Part shown: piece after piece, positions 20,095 through 31,122 of the stretch | Numbering within the stretch: the first letter of the stretch is position 1 | Layout: each line of letters begins with the position of its first letter | DNA from: Alistipes excrementigallinarum | GTDB lineage: Bacteria > Bacteroidota > Bacteroidia > Bacteroidales > Rikenellaceae | Direction of reading: 5' to 3' | DNA: 64,000 nucleotides | Assembly (NCBI GenBank): GCA_019112825.1 | Contig: DXIP01000003.1 | Span: 1-64,000 of the forward strand | Notes under the pieces: generated by a model | What the model saw: the letters and a program-made list of their open reading frames with translations, nothing else | What the model was told of the DNA's origin: nothing | Databases searched by the model: none | Translations under genes and position numbers: made by a program

Positions 20095-21239
20095 ATTTTC
20101 AATCCTTTGGACCGGGTTTCCTCCTTGGCATACAGTCCCGGACGCCCGATTATGACATGGTTGGCAACGATACTATCCGCCGGACTGCGTATCTGCGGCG
20201 GTGCATTTTCGGGATATTGCGCCTGCCTGTTCCTCACATCTTCCGCTTCCGGCTTGAGCTGTTGCCCTTCATTCTCCTTTTCTGCGACTTCGGGCGTGGG
20301 TGGCGCAAGCTCCAGCTGAATTTTTCGGTCAAGGGCGGCAAGTTCGGACTTCAACTGCTTCAGCTCGTCCTCCTTCTTCCACACCTTACCCGCTATCTCC
20401 TGTAACTGCGGTATCTCCATCTCCAGCACCTCGTTCTTCGCCTTGTACTGGTCGATGATGGAGGGTATCCTCTCCATCGCGTTGAGGAAGTTGCGGGCGG
20501 CGGCCAACGGGTCAGCCATCGCCAGATGCCCGTTGTTGTAGGTGTACTTGTAGTTCCCCTCGACCACGAAGCGGTTGTCGGTGAACTCCAATCCCTCTTT
20601 GAGTATCCTTTCGCTCACCACCTTTATCGGAAAACCGTAAAGTTCACCGACCTGCGTGTACAACCCTCCGGTCGTGGCATTCTTGGCTATCTCCTGCAAA
20701 CGCTTTCCGATGACCTTCTCATCGGCGGAATCCACTCCGTCCACCTTTATTATATTAAGGCGGTTGCCCTCCTTGTCGGTCTGCACCACCGACAGGAAGC
20801 GGTTCCAGTCCTCCGTCATGGCATCTATGAAAGCCGTGTTGTTGCGCAACTCGCCGGTCTTTGACTCCAGCTTGAACTCCGAATCACGCTTGCCCTTGTT
20901 GAACGACTTGCGTTCCCCTTCGAGCGATGCGATCCGCTTTTCCAGTTTCGCCTTGTCCAACAGGTCGGTATTGCCGGAGAGCAACGCCATGTATTCCGAG
21001 AAATTCATGCCCGATTTTTCGTCCATTGCCCCCTCGTCGATGGTACGCGCACCCATCGCACCGCTTTTGAGCTGGCTTATGAAAGTCTGCTTGCAGTGCA
21101 GGAGGTTGAACTTGTAGCTGTCCAGTGACTTCTCCACCGCGTAGATGATTACATCCACGTTGTTCCCGGCGAAATGTTTGGCAATCTCATTACCTGCCCT
21201 AACTCCGCGTCCGTCACGCTGTTGCAAGTCGGACGGTCG
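20091..21239 (-). CDS. Methylase/helicase protein, 3' exon (C-terminal 382 residues)
   Basis: This exon continues the gene at 23703-28370 after removal of the group II intron. It starts with RPSDLQQRDGRGVRAGNE, which contains helicase motif VI (QRDGRGVR), and goes on through a long charged coiled-coil-like region to a Pro-rich tail. The 1149 bases are an exact number of codons and join in frame to the 1556-codon 5' exon, giving a 1938-residue protein. A frame open through the intron (starting MMNVSNYP) exists but is not a real start. Without splicing or trans-complementation this part would not be made with the rest. Confidence 0.85.
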   Translation of the reverse strand, partial: RPSDLQQRDGRGVRAGNEIAKHFAGNNVDVIIYAVEKSLDSYKFNLLHCKQTFISQLKSGAMGARTIDEGAMDEKSGMNFSEYMALLSGNTDLLDKAKLEKRIASLEGERKSFNKGKRDSEFKLESKTGELRNNTAFIDAMTEDWNRFLSVVQTDKEGNRLNIIKVDGVDSADEKVIGKRLQEIAKNATTGGLYTQVGELYGFPIKVVSERILKEGLEFTDNRFVVEGNYKYTYNNGHLAMADPLAAARNFLNAMERIPSIIDQYKAKNEVLEMEIPQLQEIAGKVWKKEDELKQLKSELAALDRKIQLELAPPTPEVAEKENEGQQLKPEAEDVRNRQAQYPENAPPQIRSPADSIVANHVIIGRPGLYAKEETRSKGLKI

Positions 21240-21314
21240 ATCGGGTAGGTCAAAGGCATTACTGCCCTCTTCCCCCCTCAGAACCGTACGTGAGGGTTTC
21301 CCCTCATACGGCTC
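21240..21314 (-). ncRNA. Group II intron domains V and VI
   Basis: Domain V (21281-21314) is a 34-base hairpin beginning GAGCCGTATGAGGGGAAACC and ending ACGTACGGTTC. Domain VI follows to 21240 and carries the probable branch-point A in CCTACCCGAT. Confidence 0.85.
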
Positions 21315-21357
21315 AAGCTTTTCAAAGTCTCTGTTCGTGTGCAGAGACCGGCTCATC

Positions 21358-23025
21358 CTACTTCTTGTTTCCATTGTTTTTACGGGATAATTTGAAACAT
21401 TCATCATGAACCAACAGATTGCATTTCCGTCCGTCTTGTACGGTCGGCATTACATTCCATGCCTTATGCGTGTCAATCGGTTCACCACATATCGGACATT
21501 TCCGACCTTGCTTTTCCCATAGGTAAAGCAGGGATTTACGTCCTTTCAGCGTCACAAGCATCTTTGACTTCATTCTTTTATTGAAGTACAGGCGGCAGTC
21601 TGCGTCAAACGGATTCATGTCCCCCTTTATCTGCGTATATTGCAGAAAAGGAAACGAAGATGCCAGTTTCAACAAGGTAAGTTGGTCTTCTTTGCCGTTT
21701 GATTTCTTGAACTTAGCCGCAAAAGTCCAGCTGTTCCCTCGGATATTGTGCCAATAGCGGTCTTTTATCCACTGTTTCCCTTTCTTGGAATGACGGCGTT
21801 TAGCCCATTGCCACAAGGCGAGAAATATCTGATGGTCGATTCTGTGAAAAGAATCACGTGTCGCCCCATGCTGATAATATGCTCCCCATCCTCGAATTTT
21901 AGCATTCAACATCCTGATTAATGATTCCTGCTTGCAACCCTTATGACCTTTTGTCACCTTACGGATATTCTCCATAAAGCGTTTTTCGGCTTTCTTGGTC
22001 GGCTTGGTCAATATTTCATTACCGAATTTGCGGATGTTGAAACCGAGAAAATCGAAACCGTCACGGATATTGGTTATCACCGTCTTTTCTTCTGATAAGG
22101 TCAGACCTCTTTCAGACATAAAGTCGGCTACCAATGGCTTGATTTCCTTTTCAAGTGTTTCACGGTTCTCGCAGGTAATTATAAAGTCATCAGCGTAACG
22201 GACAAGATTCACCATTGGCGAATATAACTTACCTTTGATTCTAACTCGTTTATATTTCTCTGCAAGGACTTTCTGCAATCCGTCCAATGTCATATTGGCA
22301 AGCGTGGGAGAGATAATGCCACCTTGTGGCGTTCCCTCCTCTGTCGGGAACATCTGTTTGTTGAAGATATAGCCGCATTTCAACCATTTTCGGAGTATTG
22401 CCTTGTCCATAGGGATGTTGGCAAGCAGCCATTCATGGCTGATATGGTCGAAGCACCCCTTTATGTCACCCTCCAGAATCCATTCGGGAGAATAGCCTTT
22501 TCGGAGAATGTTATGGCATTGCATTACCGCGTCCATACAGCGGCGTTCCTTGCGGAAACCGTATGAACGTGAGTCGGCTGTTGTTTCCGACACTGGTTCT
22601 AATGCCATAAGGTAGAGTGCTTGCATGGCTCTGTCTTTCATTGTCGGTATTCCCAACGGTCGCAGTTTGCCATTACTCTTTTTGATGTGGACTCTTCTCA
22701 ATGGCTTCGGCTGGTAGCCTCTGCGTTTGAGTTCGCTTATTGCTTGTGTTTTTGCTTCGGGTTTCTCCCATGTTTCCATGTCCACTCCGGGGGTGTTGCC
22801 ACCTCCGTTAGAAGTAACTCTCTTTACGGCTAAGGCTTTTGCGTAAAAAGAGTGGGTCAGCATCCACTGCAAGGCTTTCACCTTGTTGTATCTGCCTTCC
22901 TTCTGAGCCTTTACAATTCGTGCTTGTAGCTTTCTGACAGCCAACTCCGCTTTAGTCCAGTCTATTCTGTCCCAAAGTGTTTGCTGATTGTCAGCAGGCG
23001 CACACGATGTCTTGTTTTCGTTCAT
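21358..23025 (-). CDS. ltrA: Group II intron reverse transcriptase/maturase
   Basis: A 555-residue LtrA-type protein. The RT domain (about 75-330) has GTPQGGIISP and the active-site YADD (VNLVRYADDFII). Domain X/maturase is at about 350-470 (RGWGAYYQHGA). A C-terminal HNH-like part begins CPICGEP. The C-x2-C is kept, but the His-His pair expected near WNVMPT and the final Cys-His (here HDECFKL) look altered, so endonuclease activity is doubtful. A strong GGAGG precedes the ATG at 23025. It promotes splicing and retrohoming of its own intron. The gene symbol is generic. Confidence 0.95.
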   Translation of the reverse strand: MNENKTSCAPADNQQTLWDRIDWTKAELAVRKLQARIVKAQKEGRYNKVKALQWMLTHSFYAKALAVKRVTSNGGGNTPGVDMETWEKPEAKTQAISELKRRGYQPKPLRRVHIKKSNGKLRPLGIPTMKDRAMQALYLMALEPVSETTADSRSYGFRKERRCMDAVMQCHNILRKGYSPEWILEGDIKGCFDHISHEWLLANIPMDKAILRKWLKCGYIFNKQMFPTEEGTPQGGIISPTLANMTLDGLQKVLAEKYKRVRIKGKLYSPMVNLVRYADDFIITCENRETLEKEIKPLVADFMSERGLTLSEEKTVITNIRDGFDFLGFNIRKFGNEILTKPTKKAEKRFMENIRKVTKGHKGCKQESLIRMLNAKIRGWGAYYQHGATRDSFHRIDHQIFLALWQWAKRRHSKKGKQWIKDRYWHNIRGNSWTFAAKFKKSNGKEDQLTLLKLASSFPFLQYTQIKGDMNPFDADCRLYFNKRMKSKMLVTLKGRKSLLYLWEKQGRKCPICGEPIDTHKAWNVMPTVQDGRKCNLLVHDECFKLSRKNNGNKK

Positions 23026-23702
23026 TTGCTTTCCTCCTTTTGAAAGTTCTAAAAGTTAATTGTAAAGAATCACCATTTGACAACATTCGGTTTGATTGCC
23101 TACCTAATGTCGTCACAGAAGTCTGCCCACTTTCGTGTCGGATGATGTCGCCCACATCAGCCCGTGATGTCGGTTCAATCCGTATCCGCTCCATTACAGA
23201 ACGGCATTCGCTTTTTCTGTTATCTTATACCTGCACACCATTCGGCTTTCATTGCTGTCAGCTTACCTGTCATTTTTACATGACAGGAGATATACAGGCT
23301 TACCATGTTCCACATAGATAACTAACGGATAGGTTAGGTTCTGTCTCATCCTCCGGCGGTGCTTATATCCGTGTAATCCTACCATGGAGAGGATTAACCG
23401 ACCGCTTCCCTTTTGGGTAGAGTGTGCCAGTATCTTACACTCTTTCGTGACATTACGAAGTTTACTAACAGTTCGCTTGCGCTAACCATACTATCCAGCC
23501 TCGCCACTCTACGGTATGATACTAACCGTACTTGACTTCCCCTCACGGTTCTGTCTTGTCTTGCGAAAGTGTACTTCGTCCCGACCGCTTAATACAACAT
23601 TAAGGTGCATCGGTCGGTAGGCTACCGCTGACGGAACAGCGGGTTAAAGCTGATACCCGTAAGTATCATTCCAACAATTATCTATGCGACTTCATGTCGC
23701 AC

Positions 23703-26700
23703 CCACGGCGTATCGAGATGATGGATAGCCACACACCGTTTCTGGGCGTTCACACCCGTTCCGAGCATAGAGGTAGAGCCGAACAGCACACGCACCGTCC
23801 CGGCGTTCATGGCGTCTATCACCGCCTTCCGCGCCTTGTCGGTCTTGCACTCCTGAATGAAGCGCACCTCGCTTGGCGGTATACCGTAGTCCTCCGTCAG
23901 TTTGCGCTTGATTTCCGAATAGACGTTCCACCCGTCGCCCGGCTGGTATGTCCCCAAATCAGAGAAAACGAACTGCGTGCCTTTCTGGGCGTCGTATTTT
24001 TGATAATACTCCGCGATCATCTTGGCACAGTGACTCGCTTTGTTGTCGGGATGATCTTCGTAATTCGGGTCTATCATGCGCATGTCGAGTGCCATTTTCC
24101 GGGCATAGTCCGTGGCGATGAGCATCTTCGCCTTTTCTTCCGTTTCCGAAAGCGGCAGCCTGCCCAACAAGGTGGCATCGCCCGTCTTGGCGAACTGCAT
24201 CAGTTTCTGTATGAAGTCCTCCTGTTCCGGCGTGGGCGGTATATGGTGCAGTATCTCGTTCTTGGCAGGACGGTCAACGCCCACATCCTCCGCCGTGCGG
24301 TAGTCCGTGATTTCATTATAGAAGGCGGCAAGCTCCGGCACTTTGATGAAGTAGCGGAAACGCTCCTTCTGGACCACATTGTTCGTCACGTTAAATTCAA
24401 AATCCGTCGTCTTCTTGGCAAATATCGCCGCCCAAGCGTCGAAACACCTTATGTCCTGCCGTTCCAGCTCCTTCGGGCGCAGGTACTTGAACAGCAGGTA
24501 CAATTCAGTCAGTGAGTTGCTGATAGTCGTGCCGGAGAGGAAGGTCGCACCCAAGTCTTTTCCTGTGCGCTCCTGTATGGTGCGTATGGCAAAGAGCATG
24601 TTAAGTGCCTTCTGGCTTCCCTCGCTGTTTCCCAATCCCGCCACACGGTCGTGGCGCGTGTTGAAAGTCAGATTCTTGAACTGGTGGCTCTCATCTATGA
24701 AGATGTGGTCGATGCCCATCTGCTTGAAATCCACCACGTCGTCCGTGCGTGACTTTATGGCGTGTTCCACCTTCTCCAGCTTCGCTTCAAGGTTGTGCTT
24801 GCGCTTCTCCAATCCTTTCAGCATCGCCCGCGACACGTTCTTTCCCTGCTGCCGTAGCACTTCGAGGTTTTCCTCCACCGTGTCAAGCTCTGCTTGCAGG
24901 ATGCGCTGCTGCAATTCCGGCGACTGCGGTATCTTGCCGAACTGGTCGTGCGACATGATGACGCAATCGTAGTCGTTGTTCTTTATATTATTGAAGAAGC
25001 GCACACGGTTGGCGGTCGAAAAGTCCTTCTCCGAAGCGTACAGAATACGTGCGTTGGGATATGCCGCCTGATAGGTGGCTGCAATCTCCGCAACGTTGGC
25101 TTTCAGCCCGATAATCATCGGCTTGTGTGCCAAATTCAGACGCTTCATCTCATGCGCGGCGATGCACATTATCAGCGTCTTACCGGTTCCCACCTCGTGG
25201 TCGCAAATTCCGCCGCCGTTCTGTTTCAACATCCAGACGCAATCCATCTGTGAGGGATAGACGCTCTTGATACCCCGGCTTGCCAGCCCTTTCAGGTTGA
25301 GGTCGGGAAAGGTCTGATGGGAGCCGTCGTAGCGCGGGCGCACGAAACAGTTGAACTTGCGGTTATACATCGTCACAAGCCGCTCCTTGAACTGCGGCGA
25401 CTGCTCTTCGAGCCATTCGGAGAAGCCGTTTCGTATCTCGTCAATCTTGGCGTTGGCGAGTTGTATTCCCTCGCTGTCGCGCATCTTGATGTCGTTGCCA
25501 TGCTCGTCCTTGCCGATGGACTTCATCATGTCAGGGCAGGTGTTGTGCAGGGCGTGTTTTAGGAGGTGCATACCGTCATAGTTCCGGTAATACCCCTTCA
25601 CCAGAAACTCGTCCGTGATTTTCATGGTGCGGTAGCCGCACACCACCGAAAACTCGTCCATGCTTGCGGAATAGGCGATTTTCACCTCCGTGTCGAACAG
25701 CCGGCTCATGTAGGCGGCATAGACACCCGTCGGAATCCAGCGTTCCCCGAAATTGAAGTCCAGATCCTCGAAGGCGATGCGCTGCGGCTCGGCATCTTTC
25801 AGAGCCTCCAACGCCTGCTTCACCTCCGGCATACGCTCATTTTCGGGATTGTCACCCATCCATGCCTCTATGCGTTCCGCTTTCTCTATGACATTTCCGG
25901 CGATGAAACGGTCTTTGATTTCGTAACCGGTCACGAGCGGATTGTAGTAGATGCGCCCTTGCAGGGCAGTGAGCAAATCCTCCGCCGTGCTGTCGGTTAT
26001 CTCCCGCATATAGTCGAGATTGACCGTACCATATTTGTTGAGCGACGCAGACAGGGCTTCTTCGGGAGAGCCTACGTTGGCATGGCTCTCCACCGCGAAG
26101 GAAACAGGATGCTCGAAGATGTCCGCCTTGACGAACTTTCCGTTTTCCATCCGTTCCAGCGAAAGGATGTCGCGCCCGCCCGCATCCATCATCACTAACT
26201 TCACGTTCTGCTTGGCGTTGAGGTTGCCGTAGCGCATGACAAACTCATCGTAACAGGTATTCAGATGCTCTCGCCACGGAACATTTGCCTCGCGCCGGAG
26301 CGATTCATAACGGTACAGACGCTCGTAGGCGTCACGCAGCGACACATACAACAACGCCTTTTCCTTCTGGTATCCTTTCAGGTCGAGCGGCTGGAATGTC
26401 GCCCCGTATGGCGTGATGTCTTTCAGGTAGCCGATGTTATGACGCCCCCGGTCAGCCACCAGCGACCCTTCGCGCAGGTGCATCTCCGGCGTGCGGTGGT
26501 AGGCACGCGGAGAAAGGTCCACGACTTCCTCCTTCGGCTTTTCCGCTTCGATGTCGGGGAAAAGGAAAGTCCCCACCGCTTCCGATGGGGTATCTGTAAC
26601 GGCAGGTGCGGCGACTGCCTCCGGCTGTGTTTCCTCCTGTCGTGGCTGCTCACGGGAAGTTTCCGGCACGGCTTTCACTTCCGTCTTTTCCGCCACTTGT

Positions 26701-28370
26701 TTCTCGTTATGCTGCCTTGCCAGTTCCCGAAGTTCTTTCCTACGCTCCGGCGTCAAACCCATCATCATTTCATAGAAACCGTTGATGGGAGGATTGGTAT
26801 CCCAGTCCAGTGTGGCATAGATGTCGTCCGGGTCGGCAGGCTTGGCGGTGTTCTCCGCTTTCACCTCCTTATTCTCCATTGCGGGTTTTGCAGTTGGAGC
26901 TGTCGGTGTAACCGTGACTTTCGGTTTGGGCGGAGTGGACTTTGCCGTAACTGCCTTTTTCACCGTCTTTTTCTTTTTGGAGGTTTTCGGTTGGCTGACC
27001 TCTTCCGTCATCCCCCAGAGGTCAAGCAGGGTGAGCTGCACGCCTGCGGAATATTGCGGGCGCGGTTCTATCTCCGGCTTTTCATCTGCGGGTTGCGGCT
27101 TTTCTGTCGGAGTTTCCACCGTCTGCGCCGAGGATACTGTTTCCAATTTTATGGCAGGACGCTCTACTTTATTTTGAACGGCAACTTTTTCTTCCGTTCC
27201 TGCCTGCCGGATTGAACCCGAATACAAGCGCATGGCAAGCCTGTAATGGAAATCCTCGTCGAGCATACGGCGCAAATCCCCGGCGATGCCTGCTGCCTTG
27301 CCCTCGTGCAGATAAACCATAGCGGGCTTCCCGTAGGGGTCTGTGTCAAGTTTCGCCATCGTATGCACGATGCGTTCCGGGTGGTGGATGAAATAGGCGT
27401 TGTCGGTCAGGGCGGTTTTCGTGTCCGTCTGTATCACGGTCATCAGCCGCTCGTCCTGCGACATTTCCTTCTTGCTGAGGTTCTTTTGCAGGACAATCAG
27501 GTCACTGCCCACCTCCGTGCCCGCGTTGTCCGTGAACAGGTTGTTGGGCAGGCGTATCGCGGATACCAGATTGGCCTGACTGAACAGCTCGTTACGCACG
27601 GAGGTCTTGGTGCTATTCAATACCCCTTGCGAGGTGATGAACGCCACGATACCGCCGTCACGCACGGCATCCAGTCCTTTGAGAAAGAAATAGTTGTGGA
27701 TGGTTTTCTGGGCGGAGCGTCTGCCGAAAGAGTCGCTCCGCTGAAACTCCGCGTCGAACACGGCAATGTCACCGAACGGAATGTTGGACACCGCCAAGTC
27801 GAAATAATTGTTGAACGGTCTTTCGATTTTCTCAAAACCGCAGGTGCGCATTTTCTGGTCGGGATAGAGATGCCTCAAGATTGTACCCGTGAGCAGATCC
27901 TTCTCGAAAGCCATCACATCCGCATTGGGGCTGTGCCGCAGCATGGAATCCACGAACACGCCGACACCTGCCGACGGTTCGAGCATACGGGCGGGGCGGA
28001 CGCTGTAATCTGCCAGCACGTCCGCGATGGTGTCGGTTATCTCTTTGGGGGTGTAGAAAGCGGTCAGCACGGACGCTTTCAGCGAATCCACAAACCGCTT
28101 GTACTCTGTTTCGTCCTTGCTGTTCTCACGGATAAGCCTGTGCAGCTCCACCGTCGGGGCGAACAGTTCGAGGTCGGATTTCGCCCACCGGACGGCATCC
28201 GTCAGTTCCTTTGCAGGGTTGAGGATACATTTCAGACCGCCGAAACCGCAGTACCTTTGAAGTATGGCACGCTCTTCGGTTGTCGCTGTCCTATTTTCCC
28301 TGTCAAGGATGAATGCCGTCCGTATCGCCTCGATGTTGTCCCGCAGTTTCTGTTTGCGGTTAAACGCCAT
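23703..28370 (-). CDS. N6-DNA methylase/SNF2-type helicase, 5' exon (1556 residues)
   Basis: A giant protein typical of Bacteroides conjugative transposons. The N-terminal methylase-like domain has a SAM-binding region (PSAGVGVFVDSML, about 133-145) and a catalytic-type NIPF near 195. A Pro/Lys/Glu-rich linker runs from about 400 to 620. The helicase has Walker A GTGKT near 1062 and DESH near 1227, then motifs up to LGTGVNAQ. The exon ends at ...HHLDTPW; the next residues come from the 3' exon after intron splicing. Without splicing, translation would stop six codons into the intron (VRHEVA). It overlaps the DUF1896 gene by 11 bases. A role in element DNA processing or host-defence evasion is inferred. 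Confidence 0.88.
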
Positions 28371-28812
28371 ATTCGTCTAAGTAAAGGACGGTTGCTCCCG
28401 TCAGCTCCGTGTAGAGCAGGTCGTAATCGGAAGACAGGGCGAAATTGTCATCCGAGAGGTCATAGACGGAGAACACGTTGCCGACAAGCGGCAGCAGTTT
28501 CAGGACAAAGGCTTCACGCTTCTCTTCCGGCACTTCATCGGCAAACTCGTTTTCCACGACTTCGCGGAGGATGGCGTAACGGGAATAATGCAGCCCGCGC
28601 AGCAGCGTGTCCATCGCCAGTTCCTGCGCACCATCGGCGGGATAGCCTTCAAGCCGTGCCCTCTCATACGTTTCGGCGGCACGGTCGGCCCGTTCCCGTA
28701 TGAAAGCGGTGTCGTCAGCCTGTTCAAACTTGTTCGTGCGGAGATAGTCCAGCAGGTACAGACCGTAATAGGAAAAGTCGGTCTGACCCTCGTTTTTCTT
28801 CTTGTTGTTCAT
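28360..28812 (-). CDS. DUF1896 family protein
   Basis: A 150-residue acidic, helical protein (MNNKKKNEGQ start; DFSYYGLYLLDYLRTNKFEQAD near 12-33; DEVPEEKREAFVLKLL near 90; end TVLYLDEYGV). This family occurs beside topB and the giant helicase in Bacteroides conjugative transposons; its function is unknown. The ATG at 28812 is chosen because the upstream extension has no family character. It overlaps the helicase start by 11 bases, indicating coupled translation. Confidence 0.8.
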   Translation of the reverse strand: MNNKKKNEGQTDFSYYGLYLLDYLRTNKFEQADDTAFIRERADRAAETYERARLEGYPADGAQELAMDTLLRGLHYSRYAILREVVENEFADEVPEEKREAFVLKLLPLVGNVFSVYDLSDDNFALSSDYDLLYTELTGATVLYLDEYGV

Positions 28813-28974
28813 TACTTTGGATTTAGCGGATTGATAATTAACGGGATAATCGGTTGGAAAAAGGAAGAAAAAGGCACTCGGTATCCCTCCGAGTGCCACC
28901 ACTAAATCCAAAGTATGAGTGTAATCCGGTATCGAAGAACAATTCATTACTCTGAACAAGTGGCAAAGTTAATA

Positions 28975-31062
28975 CTATTTCTTCCGTCCTGAAAATTTCT
29001 TGTCCTTTTTAGCCTCCGGGAACACAAAAGTCGTGTTATATTCCCCGTCAAAGGCGACAACAGCATCGAAACTCTTGCCCTGTTTGCTCTTGAACCCTTT
29101 GAGCAGCTTGGTATGCCCTTCGGTGAGCAGGTCTTTGATTTCATCGTCGGACAGGGTGCGTCCCGCTTTCAGCCGGAACACGGGCAGTCCGCACTCCGTG
29201 TTGTCGCAGCGTACCACCTTGCCGTAGAACCGCATCCTGCCCGTGCCACACTTGGGACACGCGCAGCCGGAGTCACGGCTGCCGAAGAGCTTGTCGCACG
29301 AGATCAGTTCGGAGGTTATCTCACGTGTGTACGCCTCTATCTCCTTGCGGAAGGTGTCGTCGGACAGTTCCCCGCGCTCGATACGCGCCAGCTCCTTTTC
29401 CCATTCGCCCGTCATGGCAACATCGGCGATGCGCATCGTCTTGACGACGGAATTGAGGGCAAGTCCTTTTTCGGTGGGAACAAGCGACTTCTTGCAGCGT
29501 TCCATGTAACCGCGCTTGAAAAGCGTTTCGATGATGGAGGCGCGTGTGGCGGGAGTACCGATGCCACAGTCCTTCATCGCCTGCCGCAGTGCGTCGTCCT
29601 CAATTTCCTTGCCCGCCGTTTCCATTGCCGAGAGCAGGGTGGCTTCGGTATGCAGCGGCTTGGGTTTGGTCTTTCCTTCGGTAATGGACGAGCCTTTCGG
29701 TGTCAGCGTGTCGCCTTCCTGCCAGCCGGGGATGGTAATTTCCTCTTTTTCCTCGCCATAGACGGCACGCCATCCGGTTTGCTTCACGACGCTGCCTTTT
29801 ACGGTAAACTCCACTCCGGCACATTCCGCCGTGACAGTGGTCACATCCTTGACGCATTTCTCAGAGAATGCCTCGACCATGCGCCCGGCAATCATCTGAT
29901 AGATGGTATTGTCCTCTTTGGAGAGGAAGAGCGGTTTCTCACCCGTGACGAGCAGGGCATGGTGGTCTGTCACCTTGCCGTCGTCCACGCTGCGGCGTGT
30001 CGGGGCGGCTTTTGCCCGCACCTTGTCTTTCCATTCGGGCTGTGTGCCGATGAAAGCGAGCAGTTTGGGAATTTCGGCAAACACGTCTTCGGGGATGTAG
30101 CGGCTTCCCGTTCTCGGATAGGTTATCAACTTCTTTTCGTAGAGTTTCTGCGCGATTTCAAGCGTCTGTTCCGCCGTGAAGCCGTGCTTGGCGTTGGCTT
30201 CTTTCTGGAGCGTGGTCAGGTCGTAGAGCAAGGGAGTTTCCTCCGTCTTCTCCTTGCGCTCGGCTTTCGTGACAGTGGCGCAACCTGCCGCCTTTACCTT
30301 ATTATATAGTTCCATCGCCGGTTCTTTCTCTTTCCATTTCTCGGAGGATGAGAATTTCACGACTTCGCCGTCGCAACCGTCCGTTGCGATATGGAGCTGC
30401 CAGAATGCTTCGGACGTAAAGCGGCGGTTCTCCCAGTAGCGTTCACATACCATAGCCAACGTTGGTGTCTGCACCCGCCCCACGGAATACGTGCCGTGTC
30501 CGGCGGCGATGGATAACGCCTGTGTGCCGTTGATGCCCACGAGCCAGTCGGATTCGCTCCGCGCTTTGGCGGCGAGGTAGAGGTTGTCGTATTTGCTGCC
30601 GTCTTCGAGTTTCCGCAGTCCCTCGCGGATAGCTTTGTCGGTGAGAGAGCTGATCCACAGGCGCACGAAAGGAGTGGTGCAACCCGTATAGTGGTAGAGG
30701 TAGCGGAAGATAAGCTCTCCCTCGCGTCCGGCATCGGTCGCCACGATGATATGTTCGCTTGTGTCGAACAGTCTTTTGATGACTTTTATCTGCGACACCA
30801 CGCCGCTGTCGGGCTTGTAACCTTTCTCCGTCCTGACCTGACGGGGGACGAGCGTGAATGTGTCGGGAATAATCGGGAGGTTGTCACGGACAAATCCGCG
30901 CACGCCGTAGCCGTCGGGCATGGCAAGCTGAACGAGGTGTCCGAATGCCCATGTCACGGCATAACCGCCTCCCTCGAAATATCCTTCCTCTCTCTTTGTC
31001 GCGCCCACGATGCGGGCGATTTCACGTGCCACGGAGGGCTTTTCTGCAATGATTGTCTTCAT
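28975..31062 (-). CDS. topB: Type IA DNA topoisomerase III of the mobile element
   Basis: A 695-residue protein. The N-terminal TOPRIM domain (MKTIIAEKPSVAREIA; DAGREGE near 105) and the topoisomerase core with the active Tyr in LITYPRTGSRYI (near 310) are intact. A C-terminal zinc ribbon (CACPKCGTGRMRF..CDNTECGLP) and Lys-rich tail follow. Enzymes of this type relax or decatenate DNA; in CTnDOT the related exc gene encodes a topoisomerase and lies in the excision region. It lies between DUF1896 and DUF3945 on the same strand. Confidence 0.94.
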   Translation of the reverse strand: MKTIIAEKPSVAREIARIVGATKREEGYFEGGGYAVTWAFGHLVQLAMPDGYGVRGFVRDNLPIIPDTFTLVPRQVRTEKGYKPDSGVVSQIKVIKRLFDTSEHIIVATDAGREGELIFRYLYHYTGCTTPFVRLWISSLTDKAIREGLRKLEDGSKYDNLYLAAKARSESDWLVGINGTQALSIAAGHGTYSVGRVQTPTLAMVCERYWENRRFTSEAFWQLHIATDGCDGEVVKFSSSEKWKEKEPAMELYNKVKAAGCATVTKAERKEKTEETPLLYDLTTLQKEANAKHGFTAEQTLEIAQKLYEKKLITYPRTGSRYIPEDVFAEIPKLLAFIGTQPEWKDKVRAKAAPTRRSVDDGKVTDHHALLVTGEKPLFLSKEDNTIYQMIAGRMVEAFSEKCVKDVTTVTAECAGVEFTVKGSVVKQTGWRAVYGEEKEEITIPGWQEGDTLTPKGSSITEGKTKPKPLHTEATLLSAMETAGKEIEDDALRQAMKDCGIGTPATRASIIETLFKRGYMERCKKSLVPTEKGLALNSVVKTMRIADVAMTGEWEKELARIERGELSDDTFRKEIEAYTREITSELISCDKLFGSRDSGCACPKCGTGRMRFYGKVVRCDNTECGLPVFRLKAGRTLSDDEIKDLLTEGHTKLLKGFKSKQGKSFDAVVAFDGEYNTTFVFPEAKKDKKFSGRKK

Positions 31063-31122
31063 GTCTTCTTCTTTTTTGTTGATACTTTGGATTTTATTTT
31101 GGATTCAGTGGCGGACACGGGA

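Larger units (their letters stand above)
21240..23702 (-). mobile_element. Group II intron inserted in helicase motif VI
   Basis: A 2,463-base intron on the minus strand. The 5' end is GTGCGACATG (23702 downwards), the canonical GUGYG start. The 3' end is CCTACCCGAT, with AY at 21241-21240 and a bulged-A candidate 7 bases before the end. Domain V lies at 21281-21314. An RT/maturase is encoded inside. Exact removal joins ...LDTPW to RPSDLQQ in frame. The 5' RNA part (23026-23702), which has no other gene, should hold domains I to IV. Confidence 0.92.

Noticed and set aside
20091..21407. A separate 438-residue gene starting MMNVSNYP
   Set aside because: The first 56 codons lie in intron RNA. 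The true coding part is the 3' exon from 21239.
23682..23702. A natural C-terminus VRHEVA for the helicase
   Set aside because: These codons are the first bases of the group II intron (GTGCGACATG).
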